From assembly GCA_910584595.1 (NCBI GenBank), contig CAJUBQ010000093.1, positions 1-17,885 of the forward strand: a stretch of 17,885 nt of DNA, read 5' to 3'. The DNA is from an uncultured Eubacterium sp. (GTDB taxonomy: Bacteria; Bacillota; Clostridia; Lachnospirales; Lachnospiraceae). Both the position numbers and the translations under genes were made by a program. Below are positions 15,045 to 17,885 of the stretch, piece after piece. The notes under the pieces were generated by a model, which saw nothing but the letters and a program-made list of their open reading frames with translations, did not search any database and was not told where the DNA came from. Position 1 is the first letter of the stretch. Each line of letters opens with the position of its first letter.

Positions 15045-15073
15045 AGTATATTAAATGCACCGCACTGTGTCAA
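15045..15073 (-). promoter_or_regulatory. promoter of the epimerase/DUF3592-like operon
   Basis: On the - strand: perfect TTGACA (15073-15068), a 17-bp spacer and TATACT (15050-15045). Start expected near 15038, about 58 nt before the ATG at 14980. Confidence 0.75.
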
Positions 15074-15225
15074 CCTTATATTATGAATGTTGCCTCTGCG
15101 TAACCGTACAGGAATTATCAGCTCCGCAATATGTCAATCAAAATTTATTTCTTTTTTCTTTTCTATTTTCTTTCCATTCATAAAATGATAAAATAATAAG
15201 GAATATCTTTATGATTATGAAACGC

Positions 15226-15262
15226 TAAGGAACTGTTCAGAAATAACTATGAAATAGTTCTT
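15226..15262 (+). repeat. 37-bp intergenic element, copy 2
   Basis: TAAGGAACTGT, then TC, then AGAAATAACT, then a diverged tail, collinear with copy 1 at 12325. Here the long inverted repeat of copy 1 is replaced by a short perfect stem AACTAT (15245-15250) / ATAGTT (15254-15259). It lies 37 nt upstream of the ATG at 15300. Confidence 0.65.
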
Positions 15263-15299
15263 AAAATATCCCCGCTGTCACATACCCAGGAGGCACAAT

Positions 15300-16316
15300 A
15301 TGAAATATCATTCAGCTAAAATTTTTTGCACAAAAAAGCAGTTCTGCACGATTTTAACCGCTTTGCTGCTTCCCTGTTTTTCACAATTCACAAATGCAAA
15401 CATCCTGTCTCCACAACCGGATATTATTGTTCTTCCACAGGAAGAAGCAACCGAAAACACGAACAATCCGCAAAAACCGATTAACGGCTTATATCATACC
15501 AAAAACGAAACTTATTATTATGTATCAGGAAACAGACAAACAGGATGGCAGGAAATAGCCGGCCATATTTATTATTTTTCGAAAAAAAACGGCAAAGCTG
15601 TAAAAGGAATGAAAGAAATTGAAAAAGACACTTATTTTTTCAGCAAAAATGGAACTATGTGCACAGGCTGGATTAGAAATAACGGCAGAAACTACTACTT
15701 TAATAACGAAACCGGGAAAATGCTGACAGGGTGGCAAAACATTGATGGCAAAAACTATTTTTTGCAGCCAGACGGCACAAAAAAAGGTTCCTTACAAACG
15801 AACTGCATTGCCGGCACAAAAAATACCGGATTCTTTTTTGTAGATGAAAACGGCATACAAGTAAATGATCCGGAAATAACTGCAGCTGTCAAATACATAA
15901 AAAAATATACAAAAGACCCCTGGTCGTCTGCTGAAAAATTAAAAAAATGTTATGAAACTATGAGAAACCATTACTACTATCAACCCTCTCAAGAAACGCC
16001 AGCCGCTGAAACGTTTTCAGCATTTGCATACGACTTGCTTACCAATGAAAAAGGCAACTGCTACCGCTATGCAGCCGGATTTGCCTGCATAGCCAAAGCG
16101 CTTGGCTATGAGACACGCATCCATATCGGTAATGTATCCGGAAAATACGGAGAGCTGACGCCACATGGCTGGGCAGAAGTCAAATCAGACGGCATCTGGT
16201 GCAAATGCGATGTAACTATGAATTTATTTATGTATGCGGGAAAGACAACAAAAAAATATGAATGTCTGGAAACCTATAAACTGCTCATCCAAACAGGCAA
16301 CGTATACTGGAAATAA
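15300..16316 (+). CDS. secreted transglutaminase-like protein with wall-binding repeats
   Basis: 338 aa. Residues 1-34 are a signal peptide (basic start, hydrophobic 17-29, TNA before the mature part). Residues about 60-185 hold choline-binding-like repeats of the TGW-x5-G-x-x-YYF type (GWQEIAGHIYYF, GWIRNNGRNYYF, GWQNIDGKNYFL), used to bind wall or glycan. Residues about 195-338 are a transglutaminase/cysteine-protease-like domain with a full triad: Cys254 in KGNCYRYA, His289 in TPHGWAEV, Asp304 in CKCDVTMN. Such domains act as peptidases or cross-linkers; which one is not visible. ATG 15300 has AGGAGG at 6 nt. The next gene starts 23 nt after its stop, so they probably share a transcript. 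Confidence 0.82.
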   Translation: MKYHSAKIFCTKKQFCTILTALLLPCFSQFTNANILSPQPDIIVLPQEEATENTNNPQKPINGLYHTKNETYYYVSGNRQTGWQEIAGHIYYFSKKNGKAVKGMKEIEKDTYFFSKNGTMCTGWIRNNGRNYYFNNETGKMLTGWQNIDGKNYFLQPDGTKKGSLQTNCIAGTKNTGFFFVDENGIQVNDPEITAAVKYIKKYTKDPWSSAEKLKKCYETMRNHYYYQPSQETPAAETFSAFAYDLLTNEKGNCYRYAAGFACIAKALGYETRIHIGNVSGKYGELTPHGWAEVKSDGIWCKCDVTMNLFMYAGKTTKKYECLETYKLLIQTGNVYWK

Positions 16317-16339
16317 AAAATAAAAAGGAGAACTATCTT

Positions 16340-17386
16340 ATGAAATACCCATGGATCGATGAATATTTGTTAAGCAAAACCGGCGTAACGAAAGACTTGC
16401 AGCCGGATTGGAACTGGATTCGCTACCAGATTGGCGGAAAAATGTTTGCTGCCATCTGTCTGGATGAAAACAATAAACCATACTATATTACATTAAAACT
16501 GGAACCATCCGAAGGAGATTTTTTAAGAACACAATATCAAGATATCGTACCTGGATATTATATGAATAAAGTCCACTGGAATTCCATACAGCCGGATGGA
16601 GAAGTGCCTGATGCATTACTAAAAGATCTTCTGGACAAATCCTATCAGCTGGTTCTAAGCGGATTCAGCAAGAAAAAACAAAAAGAAATTTTAGAAGCAA
16701 TGCCCTCCGCTAAAGCTTCTGGCAACGAGCCTGATGCAGACACGAAAAAGAAATCTTTTGATTATAAAAAAGAATACAAAGAATTATATATGCCTAAAAA
16801 CAAACCCGGCATCATAGATGTACCGCCTATGAATTATATTGCGGTCCGCGGTAAAGGAGACCCAAATGCAGAAAACAGTGAATATCAATCATCTATCGGC
16901 CTGTTATATGCCATCGCATTTACAATTAAAATGAGCAAAAAAAACGGCTATTCCATCGAAGGTTATTTTGATTATGTCGTTCCTCCGCTGGAGGGATTCT
17001 GGTGGCAGGAGCACACAAAAGGCATTGACTATAGCAGAAAAGATGATTTCCAGTTTATTTCCATGATCCGCCTGCCGGATTTTGTTACAAAAGATGATTT
17101 TAACTGGGCCATCCGTGAAGCTTCTGCAAAAAAGAACACTGATTTTTCAAACGTAGAATTTATGACTTACAACGAAGGCTTATGTGTACAATGTATGCAT
17201 ATCGGCCCTTACGATGCTGAACCGGAAACAGTGGCACGCATGCATGAGTATATGACTGCACAAGGGTATTTGCTGGATATTACCGATCAACGGTTTCACC
17301 ATGAGATTTATTTGAGCGATGCGCGAAAAGTGAAGCCTGAGAAACTAAAAACCGTGATTAGGCACCCTGTAAGAACCGGATGCTGA
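16340..17386 (+). CDS. MmcQ/YjbR-like and GyrI-like domain fusion protein
   Basis: 348 aa, cytoplasmic, two domains. Residues about 1-118 resemble the MmcQ/YjbR (DUF419) fold: PDWNWIRYQIGGKMFAAI and PGYYMNKVHWNSI. After a Lys-rich linker (119-145), residues about 150-345 are a GyrI-like small-molecule-binding domain: IIDVPPMNYIAVRGKGDPN, MHIGPYDAEPETVARMHEYM, and HHEIYLSDARKVKPEKLKTV at the end. GyrI-like domains bind drugs or metabolites in regulators, and some stand-alone members are reported to hydrolyse cyclopropanoid toxins. No DNA-binding HTH is seen; the MmcQ fold was proposed to bind DNA, but this is weakly supported. ATG 16340 has AGGAG at 9 nt. It likely shares an mRNA with the transglutaminase-like gene, though the functions are not obviously linked. 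Confidence 0.8.
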   Translation: MKYPWIDEYLLSKTGVTKDLQPDWNWIRYQIGGKMFAAICLDENNKPYYITLKLEPSEGDFLRTQYQDIVPGYYMNKVHWNSIQPDGEVPDALLKDLLDKSYQLVLSGFSKKKQKEILEAMPSAKASGNEPDADTKKKSFDYKKEYKELYMPKNKPGIIDVPPMNYIAVRGKGDPNAENSEYQSSIGLLYAIAFTIKMSKKNGYSIEGYFDYVVPPLEGFWWQEHTKGIDYSRKDDFQFISMIRLPDFVTKDDFNWAIREASAKKNTDFSNVEFMTYNEGLCVQCMHIGPYDAEPETVARMHEYMTAQGYLLDITDQRFHHEIYLSDARKVKPEKLKTVIRHPVRTGC

Positions 17387-17885
17387 ACTAATACACCAGA
17401 AGAGAAACAACCGGCTGTCTTATTTGTTCATATTTTTGAGAGCATATGGCAAAAATTCTCAATTCCAGTATGACCCGCGCTAATGAACCAATGTCATGGA
17501 CTTAAGCTTTTCATAGTCAGACTTTACGTCTGGCAGAATGGTTTTGCCAGCTGGAACATCCTCTGAAAGGACGTTGAGGGGCGCTTTTAACGGAGGTGAA
17601 ATCCAGCGCTAACGAAGACTTAGGCGCGAACTTAAGCGGAAATGCAACAATCTACAAAAAGTGTTGCGTACTGGCTATGCGAACGCTGGATGGGAGGCGT
17701 TGGCCTGTCTGTTTGTGACTTTTCCAGAATGTAAGAAGTTCTAGGCATTCTGCATCCAGGCTATGGCATCGGACGGTCGCGCCGCCTAATTCGCTTCTGG
17801 CGTTCTGCCAGCAGCTAAAGGCGCCGCTTTGGCTTCGCCGCCTGTGTATCGGGCAGAATGCCAAGAGCTTCTAAACATTCTTCCA
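17387..17885. other. gene-free, hairpin-rich, GC-richer region (candidate structured repeat or ncRNA)
   Basis: No ORF here has a credible start or family. Visible stems: TTGAGA/TCTCAA (17436-17441, 17457-17462), CAGAC/GTCTG (17518-17522, 17528-17532), CTGGCA/TGCCAG (17530-17535, 17545-17550), GCAACA/TGTTGC (17644-17649, 17662-17667), AACGC/GCGTT (17682-17686, 17697-17701), CTGGC/GCCAG (17797-17801, 17807-17811), plus the long arms listed separately. Composition from about 17570 on is clearly richer in G and C than the flanking genes. The element runs off the window. No tRNA or rRNA is recognised. Confidence 0.55.
17726..17881. repeat. long imperfect inverted repeat (foldback)
   Basis: Left arm 17726-17753 and right arm 17853-17881 pair over about 28 positions. 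The inner ten (GGCATTCTGC at 17744-17753 with GCAGAATGCC at 17853-17862) are perfect. Then come about nine pairs with one G-U, a small bulge, and seven more pairs. The roughly 100 nt between contain a smaller hairpin and GC-rich stems such as CGCCT/AGGCG (17784-17788, 17819-17823). Confidence 0.65.

Larger units (their letters stand above)
14981..15299. other. divergent intergenic region without a gene
   Basis: Holds the - strand promoter of the epimerase (15045-15073), a long pyrimidine-rich run on the + strand (about 15140-15177), several AT-rich -10-like words (15181-15215) and copy 2 of the 37-bp element. I see no convincing -35/-10 pair for the + strand gene at 15300 and no small ORF with a ribosome site. 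Confidence 0.6.

Noticed and set aside
17652..17864. 70-aa - strand frame at the right edge
   Set aside because: It lies inside the inverted-repeat region, has no ribosome site and shows low-complexity Arg/Ser/Cys content; more likely a by-product of a structured element.

Overview
The window looks like chromosomal DNA of a low-to-mid GC, Gram-positive, gut-type Clostridia, most likely Lachnospiraceae. The basis is strong AGGAGG-type ribosome sites, a mannose-family PTS operon, FtsX-type permeases with very long heptad insertions, a secreted protein with choline-binding-like wall repeats, and many small convergent or divergent units. The assignment is inference from gene style; no marker gene is present.

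Bases 1-4830 hold a compact six-gene + strand operon in the order EIIA, EIIB, EIIC, EIID, PLP-dependent ammonia-lyase, aldolase. This matches dgaABCDEF of Salmonella. The PTS would import and phosphorylate D-glucosaminate, DgaE would deaminate it to 2-keto-3-deoxygluconate-6-phosphate, and DgaF would cleave that to pyruvate and glyceraldehyde-3-phosphate. In front lies a good sigma-A-type promoter with a 14-bp dyad (TGTAAT-N-TGCTACA) over its -10, plus a cluster of the same dyad 50-80 bp upstream. The regulator gene is not in the window. A perfect 13-bp hairpin at 4794-4828 separates this operon from the convergent unit that follows.

Bases 4835-9411 (- strand) encode an ABC ATPase and an FtsX/MacB-type permease of about 1255 aa. 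Its first extracellular loop contains about 59 consecutive heptads (over 400 residues). Bases 9417-10077 hold a small secreted protein with two Cys/His-rich repeats and a peptidoglycan-binding domain.

Bases 10124-13239 hold a divergent pair: a GH127 beta-L-arabinofuranosidase-type enzyme (- strand) and an AraC-family regulator (+ strand) that probably controls it. Bases 13260-15073 (- strand) hold a LacX-like aldose-1-epimerase translationally coupled to a two-TM protein with a duplicated DUF3592-like unit. Bases 15300-17386 (+ strand) hold a secreted transglutaminase-like protein with wall-binding repeats, followed by an MmcQ/YjbR-GyrI-like fusion.

The last 500 bases carry no credible gene. 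They are GC-richer and full of inverted repeats, including two ~28-nt arms about 100 nt apart, and look like a structured intergenic repeat or RNA element. A ~37-bp element occurs twice (12325 and 15226), each time just upstream of a + strand gene. The best leads for something undescribed are the 3'-terminal structured element, the 37-bp repeat pair, the heptad-array permease and the Cys/His-repeat secreted protein.
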